Below, piece after piece: positions 12,421 through 24,601 of a stretch of DNA of 64,000 nucleotides. The stretch comes from Carex sylvatica (lineage: Eukaryota > Streptophyta > Magnoliopsida > Poales > Cyperaceae). The notes beneath the pieces are model-generated. The model saw only the letters and a program-made list of their open reading frames with translations, was not told where the DNA came from and ran no database searches. Each line of letters opens with the position of its first letter. Within the stretch, counting starts at the first letter, position 1. The stretch spans positions 1 to 64,000 of the forward strand of contig CAXKVR010000328.1 of NCBI GenBank assembly GCA_964058845.1. The letters are read 5' to 3'. Both the position numbers and the translations under genes were made by a program.

Positions 12421-13605
12421 ATAATTATCCAAAGAAAAAAAAAAATAGCAATACCTAACTGAGTTGGGGTCCTGGAAACACTTAATAATAGTCTCACATT
12501 GAATAGTTCAATAAAATAATAAAAAATAAACATGTCAACGCCTACATTGAATAGTCCAAACAAAAGATGAAAAAGAAAAAGAAAAAAAAGGGACACACCA
12601 GCATATGAAAAAGAGAAACTGTCCGGTCCATCTAGAACACAAGTTACTAGTCCCACATTAAATATTTAGTTAAAGAACTATGGGACAGTTATATATAAGC
12701 CTGGCTTCGAAGAAATGAAGAACTTCGGATCTCGTTTCCGAGTTACGGATCGATAATTAGACTATCTATCTTGTACTTTGTTACTTTGTACTATTGCAAA
12801 TTAGAATTTTTTTTACTTTGTGTACTTTGTACTTACGGATAATTATTAACTTTTTTTGGTACTCTCGCAAATTTTAACTTTTTTTCCTGTGTACTTTGTA
12901 CTTTAAAACTTCCATGATTCTTTGCTATGGATTCTAAAAAGAAAAAAAAAATCCATTCATATTGGAAAGTCTAATGTTATTTGTATAACTTTTAGGTTGA
13001 GTGACGTTTTGTATTAATATATGTTAATCTTTCCATAATTTTTCAATTTTGAAACTTACAAATACGAATTTGTGCGGTATAGAAAGCAGATTGTGTACAC
13101 AGTTTTATTAAACAATACATATAATTCAAGTCCTGCATACATTAGTAAGATGCTACAACTTCTAAAATCAAATAAATCTTAATAATTATTTGATATCATT
13201 TACATTGTACAAAAAAGGGAACATTGCTATGCAAAATTTTCTAGCAATTTGAATTAATTGATTGTTCAAACAAAAAACATGGTATATATGCATTTTTAAA
13301 TATTTTTTCACATTTGGATTAAAAAATAAAAATAATATTGACCTCTGAGATCAACCACACAGTACAGAATAAAATTTTGTATATAGTTTATTCTTCCTTT
13401 TTTCAGTTGATTAAACAATACAACGAACAAAAATACTATAAACAAATATTGTATATGTGAGTCTTTATTTCTTCAACTTGCTAGTTCTAATACAATTAAG
13501 AAGCTACTCTTACCGGTTTTTTTTTAACTGTGTAATACAAAATAAATAAGGTGCTTAATTGGTTAACCAATGACAACGTTAAAATATATATATTTATATA
13601 TATAT
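12421..13605. other. Gene-free stretch, partly duplicated at 34.05-34.29 kb
   Basis: No gene is recognised. 12885-13110 aligns with 34060-34290 (shared GTACTTTGTACTTTAAAAC and TATTGGAAAGTCTAATG), part of the duplicated-segment pattern. Confidence 0.5.
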
Positions 13606-14033
13606 ATAGAGAGAGTGACTAATGTGCATTCGAATGTATATAAGCTGAAATACATACGGTCCAAATTTAACTTTTTAAAATTCAAACGGTTGATCCGAAC
13701 CGTTCATCTTGTTCTCCATATTAATATGTGCTTGGAGATCAAATTTTATATTTTTATGATTTTGTTTACTATTTATTAAGTATTTTACAAAATTGTTGAT
13801 CCAACGGTGGCTTAACAAAACAGTAAAATCAGCAGCCACCGTTGAATTAATAATTTTGTAAAATACTTAATAAATAGTAAAAAAAATTCTGAAAAATATA
13901 AAATTTGGTCTCTAAGCACATATTAATATGGAGAACAAGACGAATCGACTGTTTGGATTTTGAAAAGTCGAATTTGGACCGTATGTATTTCGGCTCATAT
14001 ACATTTGAATGCACATTAGTCTCTCTCTCTCTT

Positions 14034-14046
<13 letters not shown>
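13606..14046. mobile_element. Foldback MITE in a (TA)n/(GA)n tract, copy A
   Basis: A long inverted repeat is centred near 13828. The left arm contains ACTAATGTGCATTCGAATG and the right arm CATTTGAATGCACATTAGT. Inner arms share TGTGCTTGGAGATCAAATTT and its complement. The whole unit sits between TATATA/GAGAGA runs, as described for Micron-type MITEs that insert in microsatellites. It has no coding capacity. An open frame within it merely reads through the microsatellite. Confidence 0.75.
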
Positions 14047-14070
<24 letters not shown>

Positions 14071-14088
<18 letters not shown>

Positions 14089-15873
14089 TAAGGCTACCAT
14101 GCTTTGCAAATTAAAGTGGGTGTTTTAATTTGCACTCATAACTTTAGTTTTAAAGTTCAAAACGCCGATTCAAACCTTTCAAGTTGATATCCATATTAAA
14201 TTGTGCTTGGGATCAGGTCTGTAGGTGTAAAAAACAGGGGGGCTTAAGGGTTTTGGATTTAAAGAGGATGAATTCAGCTTTGTTAGCTAAATGGCTATTC
14301 AGATTTTATGATTCAAGTGTTACAGGTACATGAAAATCTATCTTAATTGACAAATACAGTAGTACAGGGCGATCTAATGCGAATTAAATCATCTCTATGG
14401 TCAGGTATTTTGAAAATTAACCATCTTGTACATGTTAGTTCTTCTTGGAAGGTGAGTAATGGTAAGAATGTTAGATTCTGGCTCGATAAATGGTATAGTG
14501 AAATTGTACTGTTTGATGAATACCCTAACCTGTTTCATATTACATATAACAAATATTTCACTGCATGAGGTTTTGTCAGGTGCTTTTATAAACTTAGAAT
14601 TTGTGTGACAGTTACATGAGGATTACCTTATAGAATGGTGCTCTCTAGTTAACCAATTGTCGAGTTTTGAGTTGGATAACATACTAGATCAGATTTTGTG
14701 GAAATGGACTCCACATGGCAATTTTACAGTTCATTCTTTTTATAGTTGACTCGATTATGGTGGGGTTCATAATCTAGAATTTCAGAGTATGTGGGGTGCT
14801 ACCATTCCCCTCAAAATTAATTTTTTTTTATGGTTAGTTAAGCAAAATAGGGTTTTAACAAGGGATAACCTTAGTAGAAGGAGATGGTCAGGTAATATGC
14901 AATGTGTATATTGTTCTGAGATGGAGTTGGTTGATCATTTATTTGTCAATTGTCATTATACTAGATCTATATGGGCTTGGATTGCAATGTATAATAGGTT
15001 TGTTTTTGTATGTAATTCTATTGTGGATTTATGGGATTTGGATCATTGCATTCCTCTCAAAGATGCTAATTTAGTTTAGATTATTCGGGGGCTGTTTTAT
15101 GGATTATATGGCTTGACCGAAACAGAATTTTATTTAATGTAGGTTATATTTACACTGTACAGAATTTATGAGCCAAAATTATAGCTGTAGCTAACTTTTG
15201 GGCTACGGATCAAAAATCTAATTTTACATCTCAACTTAATCTAATCTTACCTTCTGATTTGAAGGACCTGATAGGTTCCACTATGGTTCCCATGAGGTTA
15301 TCCAGGATTCAACCCATATGCATGGACCAGGGATAGCTTTGGTAGCTAATTCATAGGCGTATAGAGTCTTTTGTGACTATTGTGGTGTTCATGGTTTTTT
15401 TAGTGTTATAATCTATTATGTTTTCTTGTTGATTACTTATTTTTAGTTATGCTATGTTGTAATAGGTTTCTATATATTATCTTGTTTTGTTGATATATCG
15501 ACACCAGCCGATTGATACTAGTTGGATATTGTATGATTTTTTGTTATATGAAAATCGGTGGCTAAGCCACTTCTTTCAAAAAAAAAATTTGTGCTTGGAG
15601 ATCAAATTTTATATTTTTTAAAATTTTTTATTATTTTTTAAGAATTTTTGAAAATTACTGTTTTTAAAAAAAATTAAACCATCAAAAACAGTAATTTTCA
15701 AAAATTCTAAAAAAATAGTAAATTTTTTTCAAAAAATATAAAATTTGGTCTCCAAGCACAATTTAATATGGATATCAACTTGAACAGTTCGGATTGACGT
15801 TTTCAATTTTGAAACTAGTGATATGAGTGCAAATTAAAAAATCCACTTTAATTTGCAAAGCATGGTAGCCTTA

Positions 15874-15889
<16 letters not shown>
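14071..15889. mobile_element. Foldback MITE copy B, split by a LINE
   Basis: The left arm (14089-14215, AAGGCTACCATGCTTTGCAA) and right arm (15604-15870, TTGCAAAGCATGGTAGCCTT) are inverted copies. Both are bounded by GAGA/TATA runs. Without the LINE the element would be about 430 bp and would share its inner GTGCTTGGAGATCAAATTT motif with copy A. A third, one-armed copy is at 28339-28545. Confidence 0.8.
14216..15586 (+). mobile_element. 5'-truncated LINE inserted in MITE copy B
   Basis: The translation starts with VLDLKRMNSALLAKWLFRFY, a familiar segment after the LINE reverse transcriptase. It continues with GKNVRFWLDKWY and then a zf-RVT region (IPLKINFFLWL, CVYCSEMELVDHLFVNC). Several frame changes and stops break it, so no protein can be made. 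It ends in a poly(A) run at about 15578-15587. The host sequence AATTGTGCTTGG(A)GATCA is repeated on both sides (14198-14215 and 15587-15604, one substitution and one indel). Poly(A) plus a duplication of about 17 bp is the mark of target-primed reverse transcription. Confidence 0.85.
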
Positions 15890-15904
<15 letters not shown>

Positions 15905-16429
15905 ATTTATGTAAATTTTACAAAAGAAATGCTAGAATATATATTTTAGATTTTAAATTGTAAAATATTCAATAATGATGTTATTAAATAAATTGAGCTG
16001 AAGCACGACACTTCGGATATTATAAATCACATTAGCATATAATCATCGACCCAAAAATTAAAATTAATAGCGATCCAATTTATCCATTCTTGAAGCGAAC
16101 ACACGTTATTCAATTAAAAAGAAATCCAGTTACCTTTAAAGCAGTTCAGAAATGAAGATTGGGAACAAGTAAATAGCTTTCCATAAAAAGAAAAAGAAAA
16201 AAGCATGTTCATTCTTGTATGCTCTATTTCTCTCTACGAGTCTCCTTATAGCTGCTGAGGTCAGTTTAGAATTTAGATCATTTGCACAGCTTACGTTCCT
16301 CAATAATCCTATAACTATTTTACTACAAACATAGGCCGAAGCCCAACAGTTAATAAAAGAGTCAAAACAACAAGCCCAGAAGCCCATCTAACTTACCCAA
16401 ATCCCTCATTGCCGCCTAATTGCGCTCTC
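15890..16429. other. Gene-free stretch
   Basis: AT-rich, with no recognisable gene or repeat structure. Confidence 0.4.
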
Positions 16430-17692
16430 CCCCGGCACTACTAGGGGTGTTCATCAGTCACTTATCTCTTTCTCGCGACCTCGCCCCCCTCCTCCCTAGC
16501 GCGGCGTCAAGTGATCTCAGCACCCCTCTCGTCCCCTGCCCCCCTTTAGCGAGGCGAGCGCAGCGACTCAAGTGCCACCCTCTCTCTGCAACCACTTAAT
16601 CTCTCTGGGAGAAACCCTATTCGGGTAATAATTTCTGTTTTTTTTTTTTTAAATTATTTAGGTTTTAAGCCGTTGTTGGCAAGGTTGAACTGATAAAGTT
16701 TTTCCTTGTTACTTACGTGAGTGGTTAGAAAAATAAAAAATAAAAAATAAAACTGGTAAGCACTTTTCTTTTACAAGGAAAACTGATTCTGGTATCAGCA
16801 TTATATTCAGTACGTACCCAAATTGGGTCCACACATAGACACAAGTGTTTTGGATTATACTCTGGTAATTCTGGTATCAGCATTATATTGTGGTATCATG
16901 CAAATTCACTCTGTACCCATGGTATCAGCATTATATTCTGGTAAACACTTTTCACATTGAATTTGCATGCTTGCTGATTTTGTTCAATTGCAAGTTATTT
17001 TCTGAATGTACATGTATTATTGTTTTCTTTCCATTACATTATTAAATAATTTTAACACTAAGTGAGTCTTTTGAAGGTATATAAGTTACTTGTTTCAATC
17101 TTGTAAGATCCACTTCTTATGTATTGTTTCATTTATATGTTGACGATTTGTTTGTTTATTATATTATTTATTTATTGGTTACATCAATTTAATGTGGTTT
17201 TCAGGATGGGGCTCACTACATGATCTACACACTATGTGATCCTGTTCTATTTGTTGCTGTTAAGGTACCTCTTAAGCTTGCCCTCACTAAATTTGATAAT
17301 CACATTCCATAGAATCTGATGCTGAATCCTTTGAAATCTGGAATGAATCATTGCTCCAACTAAATGCCCTCTTATGGTCAATCTATTGAATTATTTATAG
17401 ACAATATAAATGAATGTGAGATAAAATAAGCCCTTTTTTCCATTTAATAATAGAACTTAATTGTTATTGAATTTTCAATTATTGCCTGGTCTAGAACCAG
17501 TATAGGCTTCTCAGAAGGACCAAATCAGATTTGAAATCTGTTCCCTTGAGACCCAAACTGATCTTGAATGAACTGAGGTGTATTAATTAATACTGTTCTC
17601 TTTTTCTTTATTTATTTGTTTAGTTGGTGGCAATACCCTAATAAAATCAAATTGAAAAACCCCTTCTGGTACGAGAGGGCGGAGTGCTACCG
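16430..17692 (+). promoter_or_regulatory. Probable 5' leader and intron of the F-box gene
   Basis: A GC-richer block (16430-16630) ends in a donor-like CGGGTAATAATTT. It is followed by a T-rich intron-like stretch that runs to just before the F-box reading frame. Within it GGTATCAGCATTATATT occurs three times (about 16792, 16872 and 16921). Transcription start and splice sites are inferred, not shown. Confidence 0.35.
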
Positions 17693-18768
17693 ATGCAAAA
17701 GCGAAAGACAACCACGGTCACCATGAGAGAACGAAGCGCCACCGCAGAGAGAAACTGGTCAGAACTTCCAGAAGAAATTCTCCATCTCTTCTCCAAAAAG
17801 CTCTCTGATATCTCTGATTTCATACGCTTTCATGCTGTGTGCAAGAGCTGGCAATTATCAGCCCCAGTCACTGATCCTCCTCCACAACTCCCCTGGCTTC
17901 TAGAGCTCTGCAGTAAAGAACAGCGTGAAAGCACCATTATACGCTTCTATTGCCTCTCATCTGGTAAGGTTCACACTATCTCCTGTCAAGGTTCCCATCT
18001 TGCCTTGCTCAAGGGCGCCCTGCATTCCGCTACTTGTTTGCCTATCACTTGAGAAGTTTCGAGAAGCATCTCATTAATCCTCTTACTCATGATCAGATCC
18101 CTGTACCTTTTGTTAATCTCTGTGCTTCACCAGACTATATTGGTCCAGATCCAATTCAAGGCGATGATATTGTTGTTATAATATCAGGAGATCCGGAAGA
18201 CCCCATGGAATGGAATGAACCACCAAAAGTGATGGCTCTTTGGCGACCTAAGGCTGAGTATTGGAACTATATAGAAGGGGTCGGTGACAGTGGCAATACA
18301 TTTTATATGGGACAATACTTTGGTAACGACCTAGAAACTAGCATTACGACTGTTCATGATATTGCCACTGAAAAATTGGTTTATCAAATCGCACCACCAG
18401 AGGGCACAGACCCTTTAGACGAGGGTTGTACAATTCTGGTTGAGTCAGGAGGAAAGATCCTAAGGTTGTTCCAGCATTATGAGGATGACCAGTGTCACTT
18501 TGATGTATACCGTCTTTATTTCGGTGATGGAAAAGGGAAACCTTGTTGGGTGAAAATCACTGATATAGGTGACCAAATGTTGTTTCTGCAATATTATCGT
18601 GGGTTATCTTTCTGTGCGAGTAACTTTGCTGGATTCAAAGGGAACTGCATTTACTTCCTGAAAGACAAGCAATATCTTTGTAGATACGACATAGGAGATG
18701 GTACAACTGAGGTGCTGCCTTGCTCTTTTGATTCATTGGAGACTTGGTTTGTGCCTAGTCTGGTATAA
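17693..18768 (+). pseudogene. F-box/DUF295-type gene broken by one frameshift
   Basis: The ATG at 17693 opens a frame whose residues 20-60 form an F-box (NWSELPEEILHLFSKKLSD, then DFIRFHAVCKSW). In plants such proteins act as substrate adaptors of SCF ubiquitin ligases. The frame ends at 18052. Continuity resumes in another frame from about 18031 (YLFAYHL, then NPLTHDQIPVPF) and runs to 18768. The C-terminal GNCIYFLKDKQYLCRYDIGDG is typical of DUF295 proteins. One missing base near 18026-18030, in a C-rich spot, accounts for the break. Total length (about 358 codons) is normal for the family and nothing else is damaged. It may be a recent pseudogene or a sequencing error. No intron is needed inside the coding part. 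Confidence 0.8.
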
Positions 18769-20472
18769 CTCTCTGATATCAATTATGCATTAAGAACCAA
18801 GTATGTTTAACTGACTACTAATTTAACTTTATGTTTAATTTGTTAGAAATTTAGTTCAGTTGTTCTAATCGTAACTCTTTAGTGATCAGTGCCTTATCAA
18901 AGTAGTTTTAGTACTACAATTTTACCTATTTACTGGTATTTTTAAAAATACCAGTAAGTAGGTAAATTGATTTAAGATAATCAAGAGTCAAAGCTAGATT
19001 AAGGTGTGTTCCTGCATATTAAGATATGAGATTGCATAAATATAGACCATTACTTATCTACTTGGGTTAATTTTGTTCCCACTCAGGGCTATTATATTAG
19101 GATTTATTTTGATTCCAACTAATATTCTGATATGGTGAAACTTGATACCTTGTAATCATTTATCATGTTGGGTATTTATTACCATTTTATATATCTATAA
19201 ATTATGATCATGATATGTTGTATGACCAGCTATGATTTATGAATACGTTGTATGTGGCAGTAATTGCTATCATGTTATTGTTTGTGTATATAATTATTTG
19301 CATGCCAAGCTGAATATTTTGTGAATAAATATACGGCAGCTTGATCTATCTCTGCACAGATTGTGAACATAAAATAACTTGTGGTTGTAAAATTCAAGTT
19401 CTATATAATTTTTTGTAGTAGTTCTATATAATTTGGTGGCTATATTTTTTGGACCCTCTGAAGACATGTTTACAAAATCGAAGTAAAATGAATTTCTATC
19501 CTAAATATATTAATATGACTGAATATAAATTATAGGTTAAACAAGTGTATCAGGCAAATAATATTGCCTGAATGTTTATTCTGTATCTACATTGCCAGTT
19601 TGGTTCTGAGATCTCTTCTATAAATCCAGCGCCTATGTAATGTTAAACAAATCAGACTTCTCTGTTGAAGTTAAATTGAAAATTTTATCCGTGGTAATGC
19701 ACACATCAAATCTCTTACATGGAAAAAAAAAATCAAATTTAATAATTCAATTTATCAACAACTAAACATTATTTTGTGATTTCTATAATCTTATGTTTTC
19801 TTTAAATTGTGAGGCATGTCTTGGGCTCCCTGATCATTATATTACACTATTTACAAAACCAGATATAAAATAACGAACTACAAAGATTAAATAAAAAAAG
19901 ACGGAGGTTTGGTTAAAAAGTAAATAAATAAACAATGTATATAACATACCAAATTAGCATATGATCAAGTCATTATTCTGTACACAAAATCCATCAATTT
20001 AACAAGATTCTTGTGCTTGATTCTTGCAAGTAGATCAATCTTATTTCTATATATGAATTTTGGAAGTCTTTTGACTGCAATTTCATGACCGTTTTCTTAA
20101 ACTTCCTATAGCAAATGAGCAATTTATACTGATCACCAATAATCGTATTTTAAAACAAAAAAAATACAAATAAAAGAAAAAGTTGATCTTGCCTAATATA
20201 TTGGTTCAAGCTGTCCTTCACCAATGATGTTGACCTTACTAAAATCGCCAGTGTAGGGTTCGAAATTTTGAATTATCTTTTTGGCCATTAGATGAATTAT
20301 TTTCAATAACTTGATATAATTAAGACAAATGAAATATTATCTGACAATAACTAATAAGATTATTCTTAACCAAATCAGACCTGTCGTGGAAGTTTTCTTT
20401 TAATTGGTTTCCTTACCAGAATTACTGCTGCTAAGAAAATATATAAGGACTGCAATTTCTTACTTTTTGGTT
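18769..20472. other. Gene-free stretch downstream of the F-box gene
   Basis: AT-rich sequence without a supportable gene. The F-box transcript 3' end presumably lies in the first few hundred bases, but no clear signal stands out. Confidence 0.4.
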
Positions 20473-20481
20473 ATTTGACCC

Positions 20482-20678
20482 GAATCCATATCCTCTGAGG
20501 TAACATAATATTTCTGTTTGTATCATGGCCGTACGAGGCCACTCCGGTACCGATCATATTTCCATGCCAATTCAGTCCGAGGTGGAACGCATGGGGTCAC
20601 TTTAATAGTTGTGTGGATTCTGATTGGACGGTTCAGATCCAAACAGAAATATTCTGTTACCTTAGGTGATACGAATTC
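20482..20678. mobile_element. Mutator-like MITE with 9-10 bp TSD
   Basis: The left end is GAATCCATATCCTCTGAGG and the inverted right end GAATTCGTATCACCTAAGG. The inverted similarity continues through GGTAAC and ATATTTCTGTTTG. TATTTGACCC flanks both sides (20472-20481 and 20679-20688). The 9-bp ATTTGACCC fits Mutator superfamily target duplications. Length is 197 bp with no coding capacity. Confidence 0.75.
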
Positions 20679-21139
20679 TATTTGACCCTGGTGAGAGAAA
20701 ATACAAAATATCCTGTTACTTCGATGGTGGTGGTGATTGTATACAGTAACAGATAGCTTATGAGCTAAAAGAGTGATACTTTTGAAGAGAACTCAAAGAA
20801 GAGCACTAGCTAGGTCCGAAAATTTGGCAGCAAGAGGGAACTCAAAAAGAAATTAATAACAATTTCAGGACCAAACCCAGTTCAAATAACAAACTCAATT
20901 TGTGTTATGTAATGAGATATCACTGCCAACATTGACGGTTTTTATGATCATTGTTAAACAACATATACCAACTCTTGCATTTTCTTTTGCTCTTTTTTTA
21001 ATTAGAAAATTGCATTGATTGGGTTTGGAATCTTCAAATTAATTTCTTAAATTAACAAATTCATAATTTGTGTTTCAGAATATGCAATATATAAATTTTG
21101 CAATCGTTGATCTTGGGCGCATGGGTAGAGCCACATGGG

Positions 21140-22657
21140 TAGGGCTGCTAATGATTAAGGTTTGTCTCAAACTCAGCTCGGCTCAATGAGAGAAGTAAAA
21201 TGATTCGGCTAGGGGTGTAAATGGATCGGATAATATTCAATTTTGTCCGAATCTGAATCCGAAAAAGTACTTAAATTATCCGATTCGTATTCGTATCCGT
21301 ATCCGAGACTATTCATATCCGTATCCGTATCCAAGACTATCCGTATCCATATCCGAGACTATCCGTATCCATATCCGTATCCAAGACTATCTGTATCCGT
21401 ATCCGAATCCGAAAAATTATAACGGATGCGGATACGGAAAAGACATTTTACTATCCGTATCCGACCGTTTACACTTTAAACCACAACAAATGTGATATAT
21501 GTTCTTAAATTAATTTATTAAATTGCATATTGTACGAATAATTTATTAAATTGCATATAGATATATATTTTGATAAACAATATAACACTATAACATAATT
21601 AGTGACTAATATTTTAATAATATAATATATGTTTTGTAACTAACAAGCTAATTATAAAAAATATCTGTAACCGTCCGATATCCGACCCGTATCCGTAACA
21701 TTTAATATCCAATCCGTATCCGTATCCGAAAAATTATAACGGATACGGATACAATAAGACCACTATTCAATCCATATCTAACCGTTTACACTCCTAGATT
21801 CGGCTCTAACTCGGCTCAATTTTAATAGAAAAAAGCTCTGCTCGGCTCGGCTCATATAAGCACTTGGCTCGACTCGGCTCATGAACTCGCGAGCCTACTC
21901 ACGAGCTGGCTCATATTACATGCTGAAAAAATAATCATTTAACTATTTTAAAGAAATGATCAAAGTGGAATAGAAATATTCTTGTGACTTTAAATTACAT
22001 GTTGAAAAACTTTGATTATTTTTTAAAGAAATGATCTAAAAAAATTTGAAAAAACGATAATTTCTTTAAAATAATTTCAAAATGCCAGCTACACGTTGAA
22101 AAACATTGAAATTTGAAATGTGAAAATTTTTGAAAGTTAAAATTCCAAATTTCAAATTTTTTCAGATTTCAAACTTTTCAGATTTCAATTTTTTTTCAGA
22201 TTTCAAATTTTTTCGGATTTCAAATTTTTTCAGATTTCAAATTTTTTAGATTTCAAAATTTTTCAGATTTCAAATTTGTTCAAATTTCAAAATTTTCCTT
22301 TTTCAAATTTTAAAGTTTTCAACATGTAATATGAGCTGGCATTTTGAAATTATTTTTAAAAAATAATTTTTTTTTCGAATTTTTTTAGATCATTTCTTTA
22401 AAAAATAATAAAAGTTTTTCAGCATGTAATTTAAAGTCACAAGAATATCTCTATTCCACTTCAATCATTTCTTTAAAATAATTAAATGATCATTTTTTTA
22501 ACATGTAATATGAGCCGGCTCATGAGTCGACTCACGAGCTCGTGAGTCGAGCCGAGTCGAGTTAGGGCATTTTTTAGTTTCAAGCCCGATTCGTTATGAA
22601 ATATTGAGCCGCTCAACTCATTGATTCGCGAGCCGGCTCGACTCATTAACAGCCCTA
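21140..22657. mobile_element. Outer hAT-like non-autonomous element with 8-bp TSD
   Basis: The ends are TAGGGCTGCTAATGA and, inverted, TAGGGCTGTTAATGA. The 8-bp CACATGGG is duplicated exactly at 21132-21139 and 22658-22665. The arms carry many GGCTCGGCTC/GAGCC motifs. The middle is a long imperfect foldback of TTTCAAATTTT-type units. A second hAT element is inserted in its left arm. Net length is about 920 bp and no transposase is encoded. Confidence 0.9.
21210..21796. mobile_element. Inner hAT-like element with 8-bp TSD
   Basis: Ends are TAGGGGTGTAAA and, inverted, TAGGAGTGTAAA. GATTCGGC is duplicated exactly at 21202-21209 and 21797-21804. The left part is a satellite-like run of CCGTATCCGTAT units (about 21280-21420), with complementary units further right. 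At 587 bp it is non-autonomous. It lies inside the outer hAT element and therefore inserted later. Confidence 0.9.
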
Positions 22658-22665
22658 CACATGGG

Positions 22666-23220
22666 CCTAAGGCTATGCTCCTGGGGTAGAAACTCCTTCA
22701 TTAAAAGGGAAGGAACAAGAATAAAGGGGAAGAGGAGAGGAACGTGGTCTATCCATGTTGCTCATCTGCTCCAGAAGAAGATAATCGAAGAGGAAAGGAG
22801 GGAAACACACTACTGTGGCGAGGAGAAGGTGCTGTACAAAGTTTCGAAATTCGTAACCTCCAAATCGAGATGTAAGTTTCACTGTAGCAAGGAGAACCGT
22901 GTTCAGGCTCTTCATGATCTCCTTCCTCTTTACGTTGCGTTTGTGGAGCACAACCTAAAGGTGGTACTTGACATCCTCTTCTGACCCAAATATATATATT
23001 TTTAAACTACGCGCTTATGTTACTATATAATTATTTTCCAGAAAAAAAATACAAATTATAAATATTTTCAAAAATTATAAAATTATATTCCATCCGATCA
23101 TATTTCTTTGCTCCGTCCTGCTCCGTAAGCTATGCATGAATTTCATTTATGCCATTTTAGGTGGTAAAATGGTATGATATGAAAAGTGAAAACATCAGAC
23201 TAAGGAGTCCATTTACGATT
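22666..23220. other. Gene-free stretch
   Basis: An open frame at 22661-22984 begins inside the hAT target duplication and has no recognisable domain. I do not call it a gene. The rest is AT-rich. Confidence 0.35.
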
Positions 23221-24169
23221 GAGCAATAAATTATTGTAGACAAAGTCGGAATTTGAGAAAAATTCATATACGTTTAAAATTCATGATTCAAGTAATGTAT
23301 AATTATGCATAAACATTTTGTTCTTTTATAAGGCTTTAATTTGTAGAATAGCACAGCGAGAAAATATAGGTAAATCGTATCATACTTGCATATAATTAAT
23401 GTTTTACATTTTTCCGTAATTATAGATGAGGGAGATGAACTCATGTCAAGCTTGGAAAGTTTTCTTTCAAGTGTAAGCGCTCTCTTTGATTTTCTTTTTC
23501 TTATTTTGAATGTCTTTTAACATACAACCTGTATCTATGGTTGTGGAATTTCTGAAATATTTCTGAATATTTTATATTTTTAGCTCACATATTCTCTATC
23601 AACTTGTAAAACAAATAATTGGAATTTTCCAAAATTATTTAAAACAAAACGTGTGCCTTAAAACGTCATCCCTGACAATATTATGAAATTTCAACTTTAT
23701 TTTTTTTATGAATATATGCTCATAATTTAGTGATTGCTTTTAACAATATAACAGATACAAAGATTCATAACGTATAATAATATTTTGACCTTTTAGGAAA
23801 AATCTAATTATTAAATACAATTGCAAGACGATAAACTAATAAATTCAAGACAGCTTCATATTTCCTTACAAGGAAACAACATTGAAATTGATGAATATGC
23901 AGAATATTTCCAGATTACTTAATTTATATTTCTACTTTCTTTTGAAAATTGATGATCTTCTGTGTAATAAAAAAAAAAAAAAAATCAAGCACGCATTTCA
24001 TACTCTAGAAATGATAATATATGAATAATTAAAATAATGAATGTCACAATTTTTTTACAAGATGTTAATGTACAGAAAGTAAAATAATCAGCTACATACA
24101 CAAACAATATTTAAATGTGACAGGAGAGCAAGAAATTGAGGTTGGAACGAAAAGGCATCTTTATCTTTA

Positions 24170-24382
24170 TCTAAAATTGCCTTCGGAATTCGTTTTGGGC
24201 TTTGTAGCAAACATGGGCCTTCACCGCCCCTTTATTTCTCTTCTCGTCTTACGTCCTCACCTCGTCCCATTTCCCGTCTCTCATTTGTCGTGAATTCAAC
24301 CTCTGGCATCTCTCGTCGTTGCTCTCGATCGATTTCGGTCGACGCTCTGCCTTCGAACTATCAATCGACCTAAGAGTGCAGG
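24170..24382 (+). other. Possible orphan 5' exon
   Basis: A GC-richer, pyrimidine-rich block ends in a donor-like GTGCAGGTAATCT, like a 5' untranslated exon. It has no equivalent in segment A and no downstream exons that I recognise, so it may be a captured or orphaned piece. Confidence 0.25.
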
Positions 24383-24483
24383 TAATCTCTCCTCTCTGCC
24401 CCCCCATTAATATCATTTTACGTTATATTACGATATTACATTGTTCTAGAATACCTATAAATAAGGCCCGAGTATAAATATTT

Positions 24484-24601
24484 TTACAACAAAAAGCCCA
24501 TAATGAAACGAAGATTTTGAAGCACATCATCAATTTGTTTTCCACACCAAAGCTTGAAAGAGCTGCTAAAGTTGTACTGCTTCCTCTTCATCTGAAATGG
24601 C
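24484..24601 (-). pseudogene. Copy 2 of the conserved 3' terminal exon
   Basis: The minus strand begins GCCATTTCAGATGAAGAGG after an acceptor-like TACAG and aligns closely with 30162-30278. One extra T (CAACTTTAGC against CAACTTAGC in the 30-kb copy) shifts the frame. No F-box body precedes it on this strand. Confidence 0.5.

Noticed and set aside
13905..14114. Open frame with a run of SLSLS/YIYIY
   Set aside because: It reads through CT and TA microsatellites at the edge of the foldback MITE.
20250..20275. GGTTCGAAA resembling a tRNA B box
   Set aside because: No matching A box, acceptor stem or cloverleaf could be drawn around it.
22661..22984. 107-codon open frame on the plus strand
   Set aside because: It begins inside the hAT target duplication, shows no domain and no splice or promoter context, and an opposite-strand frame is equally open.
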